The position numbers and the translations under genes were made by a program. The notes below the pieces were generated by a model. The model had not been told where the DNA came from. It did no database searches and was given only the letters and a program-made list of their open reading frames with translations. Source: Luscinia megarhynchos (lineage: Eukaryota; Chordata; Aves; Passeriformes; Turdidae). Taken from it: a DNA stretch of 64,000 bases. This document shows positions 1-11,500 of the stretch, piece by piece; position 1 is the first letter of the stretch, and each line of letters opens with the position of its first letter. The stretch covers positions 66,135,352 to 66,199,351 of the forward strand of contig JAPFBE010000003.1 in NCBI GenBank assembly GCA_034336665.1, read 5' to 3'.

Positions 1-599
1 GCCCCCAGAGCCCCCTCAAACCCATGGGAGGCAAGAACAACCCAGGTACACCTGGCTTCTCAGAAACATCAGGCCACAACGTCTGACCAACAGCAAAACA
101 CACACCACACACACACACATGCAAAATGCACAAGCTGGGCATGACCTGGGTACAGCCTGTGCTAAAGGAATGTCACTTTTTGTTGCAGACTGCAAAGGCA
201 CCTGGCAGCTGGCATAATGTATTGCACAGTGATTCATTGCTGTGCCAGGGAAAAGCCATTCCACATTTCATACACTCAGGGAGAGCTATTTCTTCATAAT
301 CCTCAGTGCACCAGGCACCAATGCATAAATATACAGCAGTTTGAAATGTTCCCTTCTACAGCAAGTCCTATCAGTCTATAAATAATTTTTATACATATTT
401 GTAATACTTCATCCCTGAAATGTGCACCTAATCTCAATACCAAAATATACATATTTGAGAAGAGAGACCATTTAAAGACTGGAACTGAAGGAAAAATATA
501 TTAATTACTATGAGAAGATACTAATTCTTTTTTTTTTTTTCTATACATTATTTAAGAAAAAATATAATCTTAAATTACAAATTAAAATCATATTTCATA
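1..599. other. Downstream flank of KL, no gene seen
   Basis: The stretch is AT-rich, with an imperfect CA repeat at 99-119 and a T13 run around 528-540. No exon of the neighbouring gene expected from mammalian synteny (STARD13) is recognisable. Confidence 0.5.
99..119. repeat. Short CA microsatellite
   Basis: About ten CA dinucleotides are interrupted by one extra C after the third unit. The length is short and of low significance. Confidence 0.8.
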
Positions 600-2188
600 T
601 GTAAGTTTTAATTTACAGTATAGAATCACAGAGTGTTCAGGTTGAAAGGAACCCTGGGACGTCATTTAGTCATCTTCTAGTAATCTAGTAGATAAACATC
701 ACATTTAATACAGCATAATCAGCTTTAGTAGATAAATAATTCTTGATTAACACAGAGCACATTTCTTTTAAAATGTTCGTTCCAGTGAGTGACATTGTTC
801 ACATAACAATAAAAATACAATGACAGCTGAAGGCAATGCAGACCTAGAGTTAGAGAGCAGAGAAAAATGACCATACTGCTTTATATTGAGGATCCTCCAA
901 ATGCAGCAATTCACAAGGCAGGCAAAATGACATAGGTTTTTTTTCCCATTCTTTCTCTATTTCTACTAATAAACAATGGTGCTAATATTTTGCTATTTTA
1001 TCTTGTTGAGAGAAAAACAAGAGGCCCTCAGACATCCAGTAATACTTTGGGATGAAATACTGCCAGGTCCAGTTGCTCAAAGGAGAACCGCCAGCCAACC
1101 TGTGAGAGGTTTGGCCCAACAGCTCCACAGTCTCAGACCCTGGAAGCAATAAAGTGCTGCACTATTACACCACAATGCTGGCTTTTAAAGTCTCTGTACT
1201 CAACACAAATAGCATGCAGAGACCATCCCTGCTAAGTTACCACAGGTTTCCAGCAGGTAAGTAGCAGGGCAGCAGCAGTGGCAGCTGAATTCAGCTGGCT
1301 GTGAGAAGTGCAGAAACGGGATGTCCCAGCTGGGCCATGTCCCTGGGTACAGGGCAAGAGGGCACAGGGTCAGGCACACAGCCTTCTGCCAGCTGAGACA
1401 GTGAAGACATCCCAGTTCCTGCTCTTTGCCCTTTTTTTTTCTGAGCAAATCAAAGGGAAGCCCTTTCACCCTTCCCATCTCTTCCCAGTAGATGACCCCT
1501 GCAATCCCTGGATATATTCCTGCTTCTTACCCCCCTGAGAAGGACACTGTTCCTTTAACTGAAGTTCCCCAATAGCATCCTGAAGTCAGATGTAGTTTCA
1601 GTACTAGCTGATTTACCAAGAGCTCCCAGCAGTACAGACTCATTTCCCCTTGGTCTTCCTCCTGCATCTGCTTTAGGAAAGGGGTTAATCTTTCCTCTGG
1701 TACTGCTTTTTGTAATTCTCCTCCATTTTTCTTCTCAGTCTTGATCCCCACTCCTGTTAGGTTCTAGCTCTGGTTAAGAAACATTAGCATTAAACCCAGT
1801 TTGGAAAACTAAACTCTTGTTTCACCTCAGTCTTGGACAATTTGGCATTTAGACTCTTCCATCACACTGTTTTCAAAACTGACTTTCACCTGTCCAGTTC
1901 AGTGAGGTAAATCCAAGAAGAGGGAAGTATCTGCTCAACACAAGGTCCCAGACAACTTCAACTACAGGAATCAAGGACTGCTTATAAACCAAAGGTACTA
2001 TAACAGAGAACATTATTTCTGGAAGCCATGTGCAAGCAGTAGCTTCTCACTGTCAATACTCTGCAGTGTCAGGCAATGTAAATGCCTTCCTAATGCTGAA
2101 GCAATCACAGCATTGTGCACTCTTATTTCAGATTTCCCAAGGGGATGCAAGAAAAAGGACAGTAAGTGATGTATTCAAATGAGAAGCT
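600..2188 (-). other. KL: Probable KL 3' UTR
   Basis: This is the sequence following the KL stop codon on the minus strand. No AATAAA was found on the minus strand between the stop and position 1. The variant hexamer ATTAAA occurs at 709-704 and 612-607, about 1.5-1.6 kb after the stop, a distance in keeping with the roughly 2-kb 3' UTR of human KL. The CR1 tail at 621-690 sits between the two candidates. The true end is an inference, and part of this span may be downstream intergenic DNA. Confidence 0.3.
621..690 (-). mobile_element. CR1 LINE 3'-tail fragment
   Basis: The plus strand reads TAGAATCACAGAGTGTTCAG followed by GTTGAAAGGAACCCTGGGAC and TCATTTAGTC, the reverse complement of the avian CR1 3' end, in which 'GGTCCCTTCCAACC' is followed by octamer repeats. 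It is therefore a severely 5'-truncated CR1 on the minus strand, in the probable KL 3' UTR. Confidence 0.7.
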
Positions 2189-2526
2189 CTATTTATACCT
2201 TCTTTCTACCCTCTTGGAGTAGTAAGTGATGAAGACTATAGTAACAATAAAAGCAACAAATATGAAAGAGATAAAGGCTAACAGGGATTTTCTCTTTCGG
2301 AAGAAGTGGCATTCAGGACACAAGGCAACCTCTTCTGGACACAGCAACTCAGGAGTTTCAGGACCAGGAAAACCATTGTTGTCAATTATTTCTCTGTAAT
2401 GATTCAGAGAAGGCTTTGGTTCATATTGATTTGCAACATAGCTGTAGAGACCGTACTTGGGAGCAGTCTTGTCATTAAAAGAATAGATAAAATATCCTTG
2501 AAGGTTAACGTCATCCAAGGTGTAAG
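2189..2526 (-). CDS. KL: KL coding exon 5: end of KL2, membrane helix, cytoplasmic tail
   Basis: The exon runs from acceptor tttctgcag|CTTACACC to TAG at 2191-2189. It completes Ala902 and encodes residues 903-1013. It opens [22 protein letters not shown], the last GH1 strand and helix, then [20 protein letters not shown] cysteine-containing juxtamembrane stretch ([13 protein letters not shown]) is followed by basic FFRKRK, a hydrophobic helix of about 19-22 residues (983-1003) and the tail SKRVERRYK. The family ends almost identically (RRSYK in human). The juxtamembrane region is where ADAM-type sheddases release soluble klotho in mammals; the exact cut site cannot be seen here. Confidence 0.97.
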
Positions 2527-5500
2527 CTGCAGAAAGAAAACAAAGGGTTGAAGAAATGAATCAATGTCACTTTGCATTCAAGAGCAGTATCATATGTCCA
2601 TATGTAAAGAAGGGGTAGGGAAATGTTAAAACTCACATTTGAACTCCTCCTCTCCAAAATTAGTTAAGGTATATGTACATCTGTTAAGTGTTTCTCATAA
2701 AAAGTAAGAATCTGTCAGCCACTGCCAAACAGTGTGATCTGTGAGTATCCTGCAATTTATGTCCTTGTGCTTGGTAAACACAGCTGTGAGTGATTGACTG
2801 TGTTTAATGATCAGCATGGAGCCTGTCATGAAAAGATGGCTCTCTTTGTTATGTATGAAAGAATACAGGTTTTGGGCTTCCTGCCCCTAGTTTTCTGCAG
2901 CCTGTTTCTCTGATTGCTCGTTCTCCCTTGCAGGGCACATCCTGATGGGGACAGTCAAACAGAGGATGTCAGGCTGCACTTCTCATTAGCAAAGGCACAG
3001 TGACAGCAGAAAAACTGCACAGCCACACTGAGGTCATGTACTGGGATATCACTGGTGCAAGGGGAAAGGTTATGCAAATCACTGCCCTCTCTTGTTATTA
3101 ACCCAAATTTCTGATCTAAGATGACCTGTATTAGTCTTTATTGAGAACATGCCCACAATCCATACTGCTAACTCAGCTACTGCAAGAGGCACAGCAGCTG
3201 CAGTGTTAACCTTGAGCCATCCATCCCACTTGACAAAAAAAATCAATCCAAGGTAGTAAATGCAAACTGCAATAGTTTATATCTCAAAATCACTACTTTA
3301 CCAAATTAAAGCAGATCAATACAGAACTGAATTTTCATATGGTTCTGGAAACAAATATTTCTGAAGCCATATACAAGACTTTAGCATCTCTAACCTACTT
3401 TTCATGTGTAAAATGAAATATTTACCTGCCCTTTAACAGAGCTGCTGTCGATGATAATTAGTTGTGTTTGCAGAACTGCAGGTGGACTTAACAGTGTTAC
3501 ATAAATGGTTACTGCTGTATTTTGTTTTCATTTGGCAAAGATGTACTTAAACAGAGTACAAAACACGGCCTCAGTCCAAAGGGTCCCATACTGTATGCTG
3601 GAATCATTTATCTGCAGAAACCTGCAGGCTCCCCTGGAACAATGCAGGTGAGCAATATTACATGCACAAAAATTTCCACATGCAGTGCCTGAAACCAGCT
3701 GGAGGAAGAAGGCAGAATAGGGACTTCAAGGCCAGAGCATACAACACACCATTCCTCCTCTACACTGTGACACTGAAGTAAGGACACCTGATTTCTAATT
3801 CACCTCAATTACTACACAAGGTCTTAAAAAAAAGAAATGCAAGTCTTGGAGAAACCTGAATCAGTCATGATGCCAAGGTTATGTAACAACAAGACAGACA
3901 AAAGTGCAATAACAGAGAAGAAGAAGAAAAAATGGAAAAGCTGATGGACTAAACACTATGGAGGAGTGTGTGGTGTCTAAAAGGGGAGATTAAGCTTTAG
4001 GAAAAGTATTATGGCTAGTTAGCAGAGACATATTTATACATCACAAAAAGGTGAAAAGATAAGAAAACAGAAAAGAAAAATAAGAAAATTAAGTTGAAAA
4101 ACACAGGAGTTTTTACAAGCCAGACAGAAGAGGGAGAAAGAACTGATGGGGGGACAGTGGTACCAGAACAGTACAAAGGGCAAAGTTCTGTAAAAAACAG
4201 AGGCATGTGTAGGTGTTCTTGCTAATGGGAACTGGGAGAAAAGCCCATATCCACAGACACTTTGAAAACAGAAGTGCCAAGGAGACAAGCAACAGAGAAA
4301 AAAAAACCAGTTTGAAACCACAAGCCCAAATATAGCCAAAATATGATTTTTAACTATAGATTTATAAAACATGCATGCAGTGCTACAAAATGCTGGAGAA
4401 TGAACTCTTGGGCACTTAACACTGATGTTCAGTAATTTGCAAAAGAGGTGGAAATTACAAAGAGGAAATTAAAGCCAATAGTTAATAAAGTGGACAAGAA
4501 CTGCCAGCCATCCTTCACTACCTATGAGAAGAGTGAAACAGATTATATAAAGTTTGATAAATATGAAATTTAGGAGATAATACATGATTAATGTCAATCA
4601 GCTTAGCTTTATGAAAAATAAATCTTGCCAAAATCACTTGACATCTTTTTTTTCTGAGATCAGCAGATCAATAAAAGTAATGATGTTTGATGTCATATAC
4701 TTAAGAGCTTCACAAGGCAAATGACTTGGTATTAGATGGCATTTGGAACAAGAAAATAGAATGTTATGAGGTCAAGGGAAGCCCATAATAAACAGATTTC
4801 AACTGGTCTCAAGTAGAATTAAGAAGTAATTAAACTAGAAGTCTAGAAAGTAATTGCAGGTAAGTGTCTGTGTAGTTCTACCATGGTCACGGAGCTCGGC
4901 TTTCAGCACTGTCATTTAATGATCTTAAATATATCAGCAACCTGAAACAAATGTAAAGCTATTTCTCACAGTCTGCAAGTATCACAAAGATTAGAGACAT
5001 AACTTAGCTAGTGCAGCAAGGTTTGCACAAACAAGCAGCAGGCATTTGAACATGACCGAATGTGAAGATGTCAAAGAACAAGCAGACCTACTTTTGAAGA
5101 GACAGTCCTGCTTGGAATGGGGGGTACATGTCAGTAAATCACCACAGAATCTGTGCAATCAACCTGCTGCCATGTCCAAGAAGGCCAACAGCCTGCTTGC
5201 ATGTAGAAATGAGGAGGGTAAGAGGTTATGTTATACCTGCCTAAGTGTCACAGGAACAATGTGTCCAGGTCTGGGTTTGCCCCTCTCATGAGGAATGCCA
5301 GCATACAGGGAAAAACTTAACAACTCAGAGCTTTGAAATGATGCTTTATAGCAAGGGACACAAAGAGCTTTTTCTGTATTGCCTATCAAAGAGATAAATG
5401 AGAAATAGCTTGTCTTGTGTCTGCAAATACCTACATAGGTAAAATACATGTGGAAACACACAACAAAATTGCTTAAAGCTGAAAGAAGAGCAATTAATAG

Positions 5501-8500
5501 CAGAAGTGATATGTATGTGTATGTATATATATATCTATACACACACACATATACACACACATAGTGAGGTGCCAAATTCTTCATCAGTAAAAATTTATCT
5601 CATTTGAGTCTTGTGCTTTTCTGAAAAAAACAGCGTGTGCTGTAAGACAAGATGACTCAAAATGCCTCCTTTTTGCCTTACAATTTATGAATCTTTGAGA
5701 CAGAGAGTTCTATGTGTTTTGAATAGCAGGAAACAGTCCAGGAAGTGGCATAATGAGGTAGACAGCTGAATTATTATGAAGATCACTCTTGGATAAGACC
5801 ACTGTTGGACAAGATACAGAGACAACTGAGGAACAGAACTCATACCCAGCCCTAAGGCACATCAGTGGAGAGAAGTAATAAAGCCAAACAGTAGATGTGC
5901 AATTAGATGAAAATCTGACTAAATACATGTGGATCTACTCACATAACTTCTATTTAAATTTATCTAATCCATAAAAAACTTCTGCTGTCTTATGCAGAAT
6001 ATAAGCAAGGTCAGTCTTCCTGACATTTACTAACACCGATCAATCATAAATCAAAGGGAAAATTACCTGTTACGCTGTAGTAACATTTCATTTATGGTGT
6101 ATTCTACAGAGAACATGTCTTCTAAAGCTAAACATACCCTATCACACAGTGTATACTGATAGTGGGATTTGTGACATATAAACCATCTGTGGTTCCTTAC
6201 CTTTTAAAGCTTCATTGATGTAATTCTGTATGTAATACACCCTGAGCTTATCGTGCACCATATTCTGGCCATCATCAATCCCATTAGCCATAACATAAAT
6301 TGGGACATCGCCATACTTTGATTTCACCCACTTGAGCAATTTGCGCAGTCCCCAGGGCACTACTGCCGCTCTGCTGGGAGAGTGAAGCCATGTGATGTCA
6401 TTGATCATTTGAACTTCAAGGTAGTGGTCATATTTTACTGCATCTTCTTTCTCTGAGCCCACAAGGGTAGTAGTGTAGTGACTCAAGGCAAAAAAATCAA
6501 ATGAGCCCTGTATTAATTTCTTTTCATCTTCTGAGAAGTAAGGCAAGTGGAAATTATACAGGTCAACACCACTTATTCTGTGAAGCCATGCTCTCATCAC
6601 CTCTGGGTAGTCTCCATTCCCAAAGATGGGCTCTGCAAGCCAGCCAATGTCGAACTCTAAAATTCTGTCAGCAACTTCTTGGTCATTCCTGGAAAAGGGA
6701 CAAGCTGGTTCTACCCAGTCAGCTTGCAAAGCTATAGATATTTTGCCCTTCTGAGATCTCCTGAATTCTTTGTCATAAAGATGCCAGACTTTTGCATGGG
6801 CTTTCAAAAGGTTGTGCCCTGCTGTGTATGTCAGGTTTTTCACAGACGGTTCATTCATGGTGATCCAAAATTTGACATGGTCTCCAAGACTTGTAAAGCA
6901 GAATCTGGCATACTCAACAAAAGCCTGAACAGTTTCTGTGTTCTCCCAAGCTCCATATTTGGCAAGAGAAACTGGAAGCTCTTGATTCTCAATCATAGGT
7001 TGCCACAAAGCAACAACAGGAGTTATATTAACTCTGAGAAGTTCACTAGCAAAACACTGGTAGTAATGTACAAGTGTGTGGTTAATCAGAGAAAGGTTAC
7101 CTAAAGGAAGGATTAAAGACCATTTCAGTGAAAAATGGAAGTGTGTGACATGCATTTCTTGCAGAAGAGAGATCTGGAGCCTGATAGCAGCAAAGTCAAC
7201 ACAGTGATGCCTGCGCTTTGAGGCGTAAACTCCATCCACTTTAATGAGCTTCTTCGAATGGTGAACATCCCACACATAAACACTGGAGTCAACGAACTGG
7301 GCGGGTGTCGTGTCTACCTAGGAAGAGCAAGAAGCACACCAGATTCAAGCTGCTTGTTCCAGGTACGTGGGAACATCAGAACCATCAGGCACAGCCTAGT
7401 CAAAGTACTGCATCCAGCATCTCTGATACTGGCCCCTTGGGCTCATATGAATGAATGACTTTTTTGTTAACAAATGATGTCAAAGAAGTACTAAATCTAT
7501 ATATAATTTTCATCCTACTTTCCAAACAACCTTATGCTAATGGTCATTATGTTTATGTCCTCTCTAGGCTGTTCCAGTTTCCAAAAGAAACAAGGCATTG
7601 TTCAGGGATAAGGTACTAAGCCTGCAACAGACCTCCAGAGAAGAAGATCTTCACTGAAGACTACTGTAATTTTTAAAATGTTTTTCTTTCAAGATTAAGG
7701 AGGGTCTACAGAGAGATTGTCTGTTGCAAATTACCCAGTACAGTCAGTTTCAAGACCACTCCCTGAATGCAGGAAAAGAAATAATGAATACAACATTATT
7801 TCTGTGTTCTGTTCTTTTCCTGACTATGATGAAAGATGAGTAATGCTCTCCACTTGATTTCTAGCAAAAATTCACTTGACAAGCAAAATTTTTCTTTCTT
7901 GCTGAAGACATCCTTTTTTATTTAATTCATACTGAAGTCATTTCCAAGTTATTTCAGCAGGCTGTTGATGTCTGAATCAATTTTTTGGGCTTCTGAGTAA
8001 ACCCACTATATGTTACTCCAACAGAAAATGCATTTCTGAGAAGGCTTTAGGGTTTCAGATGTCAGAACTGCCTGTATGACACACAGTAACACAGTACAAG
8101 ATGAGCTTCTCGGGGTTGCTCAGAATTATACAACCACTTTTTAATGAAAATCACCAGCACAGTAAAGACTAGAAAATGAAAAATTAAACTACTTACAATA
8201 ATGCACAGTGTGAAATTTCCTCATTCACACTCTGTGTAATTCTTTCTAGATCCAAACTACAGGATAGTGGTACCACGGTCTTTATTAGTCCTTTTCTCTT
8301 TCTTTTTTATCTTTGGTGTGTGGTTTCCCCCTGAGTTCAGATTCCTTGTCCTGCCCTCCGTTTGAAAAGCAGGTGTCAGCCTACAACCAGTGTTCAACTT
8401 GTAGCTGAGGCTCTGCAGACTGTATAAAAGAAGCTGCTGAAAATCAGTTGCTATTTTCTCCGGAGAGGTCAGTACTGTGCTTATAGAAGAAAGTAATAAA

Positions 8501-11500
8501 AAACAGCATGTCTGAGGGAAATTGCTTTTCTGGAGAATTGTCCCTTGTAGATTACTAAAGCATGCATTGCCACTAATACTGTGGGAATGCTGTCAAAACA
8601 GTTTTTCCACTGTGATGCATCTACAAATCAAACTACCTAAGCCTTATGGCACAAAATGTTTGAATAGCCTTTTGAAAAGAAAATATTCAGCTTTGAAGGT
8701 TTTGGGGATGGGAGGGATTTTTCAGCTGTTGCAAGCTGACTGACTCCGCAACTTTATAGTTGTTATTGACTCCAAAAGCAGCAATTCCATTTCCAATTCT
8801 TAATCTATCTGAGAGCTAGGAGTATGACTTGAATTTTCTTGGAAATCGGTGCATGAGGTAAGGAGGCTGCAGTATTTCTCCAGAGAACAAAGCCAAATCT
8901 TACATTTGGAGTGAGAAAAAACAAACAAGCTCCTCACATTCCAGCCTTAAGAAAGATTCTGCCTTTGTGAAAAAAATAAATTAAAAATTCTGTTCTTGCA
9001 TGAAGTCTTGGCTTTGAATTTACACCTCTTTACTGTGGTTAGAGAAGCTCTGCACCCAAAATAGCATCGGAGAATTACAGAGCCCAACAGTTAAAGTGAT
9101 CATAACTAAGGTATAATTTTCACTCATGTGATAAAATCTTAGAATTTGAAAAATTCTCCTGAACTATCAAATCAGTTGAAATAAGGGCTGAGGGCCATGA
9201 ACTAGATAGGCTCTATGCAGGAGCACTGCAGGCCCTCATCAGATACAGTATGACATAAAATGAACTAGAAGGAATACAGAAATTTCATTTAAATCTAATA
9301 TCGTTAACTTCCTTTTATATAAAATCTCTCTAAGAACAGTACCAGGATGTATATTCATACAATGTAGAAACATGCCACTGGAGTTTTAGGAGCTTTCAGG
9401 AAGTTTTCTAAAACATGTATTTTACAGTTTAGCAGATTTAATTGACTTTCCTTTGAAAAGAACTGACTTCCTGTAACTGATCACACATGTTCAGGGAAAA
9501 CAAACATCATACTCCTTTCCATTTCCACAGATTTTTCTGAAACATTACTTATAGTGTTTCAATCTGACTGGTTCTCGTTGGTGACACACAGAAAGTCTGG
9601 TGAAGAATCAAAGACACAGTGTTCGGCACAAAAGCCTTGTACCTGTCTCCTTGCAGCACTGTGGTAATGCACACACGGAGTGTGGCAAGGACACTCAATT
9701 TAGCAAATATGTCACTGTGAACTTGTGCACTGATCCGGCTGGACAGGCTGCTGGCTTTATTATCAGACTCACCTGAATGTAGTTGTCAACAATTCCCCAA
9801 GCAAAGCCGCAGGGAAAAACACCTTCTATGGGCTGGTTTTCCGGCAAAGGCGGGAAGCCATTTTTTTCTATCAGCTTTTGATAGAACAAGACAGAAGATT
9901 TGGGTATCAGCTTCTTGTCATGGCTTTGAAAATCAACATAGAACAGTCCACGTCGAATGCTGTACCCTCTATGCCACTCGAAGCCATCCAGGAGGGACCA
10001 GACTGTGTAGCCAAACACGTTCACTCCATCGTACCGGATAGCTGAGCAAAGAACAAACCCAAACTTATCAGGGTGCTCATTTTTCCTCTGTAGATTACAG
10101 CCTATCAGCAATGCTTGCAGCATTAGTGTGTAAGAACAGGTCAGATAAGTATCTCAGGGCCTTCCTCAAAGCCTATTCAGGGAACATATTTCAGCTGCAC
10201 TCAGGGAGCTGCCAGATTATGGTAGAAGGCAGCACAGGTGCCTGCTTGGCTTTAAAGCAGTGAGATTTAGAAAGAGAAGCCATGCAGCAATAGTTTGAGC
10301 AGTGCTGCTCATCAGATGTGCCACACCTCAGCCTCAGAGCCTGAGCCATCTGCAGCCATGGATCCAGTGACTGCCCTGCACTGCCCTCTGCTCTGCTCAC
10401 ACTGCAGAGATCACCTCAGAGTAGCTCTTACTGCAGCACTACCCTGTATGCAAACAAAAGTCACGCTCCTTTTCATCTCCTCCTCCTCCACTCCAAATAC
10501 ATACTGAGGGAAAACCTCACAGCAAGTATGGTGTGCACATGAATTTTTATTACCACAGATTCCAAGTAGAAGTGATAATACAGAAAGACTCTGTTTATCT
10601 GGTAATTCTGTCTCTTCACATCTTTTATGGCACAGCATTTTACAGCTCAAACACTTAAGGCTTTCTAAAAATATGTGCATGTTCTAGATCAAGTGTTTGA
10701 CCTCTAAAATCACCACATGCTTTGAAGGTTAATGTCAGGATCTACTGGCATCTGTTAGTTTTACCAGCTTTATTATAAGATTCCACATGATACTCACTTT
10801 TAGCTGTATTAAACACCGAGATTCAGCCAAATGTTCCTGAGCAAGGCTCAGCTCCAGGAAAGCACAAAGGAGTGTGCTTATTCTAATTACATAATTAGAC
10901 CCACCCTAATTCAGCAATGCATTTAAGCACATTCTTAAGCGTTCTTTTGAACTGGTGTTTGGCTCTGTAGCCAGGAAAGTTTATCTTTATTACTCACCAT
11001 TTTCTGTCAGCCCAAACTGGATACTGACTGAACATAATATTTACCAGCCTAGTAACACTGAAAGCATTATTTCAGGCAAGCAGAATAACAAAATCCTAAT
11101 TTCCTGCTAATGTACCTCATTACAATCAGAGGGACCACATGGATTCTTGATTGCAACCCTGTTTGAACCAATTAAAGGAATAATGCGGTTAAATAAGCAA
11201 CAAATTTGGCCCAATCTTTGTCAGAGGTCATGAGAAAATGTCTAAGGAAATGGAATACTTCTCCTCCTAAAGGCACCATTCTTTTGTGTTTGGCAAATGT
11301 CATTATTTTTCTAACCTCTGCATGCACCCATGATGACATCTGCCATACAGCAGAGTAAAAGCCAGTAGAGGTCCACTGTGTGAACCAGTTTCAGTGAGAA
11401 CTTCTTTGAACAGCATCTCACCCTCCTGTAAGTCATCACACAGCACTCCCACACTTCCTGAACACCTTGTAAAAATCCTCCTCAAATCCTTTTTAAAAAA

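Larger units (their letters stand above)
2527..6200 (-). other. KL: KL intron 4
   Basis: The 3674-bp intron has donor gtaagg (6200-6195) and acceptor ttctgcag (2534-2527). It is AT-rich and contains an ancient CR1 copy (about 4490-5490) and a TG/TA/CA microsatellite just after it. No other gene is seen; open frames inside are chance. Confidence 0.9.
7318..9772 (-). other. KL: KL intron 3
   Basis: The 2455-bp intron has donor gtgagt (9772-9767) and acceptor cttcctag. Apart from the region next to the donor described separately, it holds AT-rich sequence with no recognisable repeat or gene. Confidence 0.9.

Noticed and set aside
6679..7104. Plus-strand open frame of 141 codons inside KL exon 4
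   Set aside because: It is a shadow of the conserved KL2 coding sequence on the other strand.
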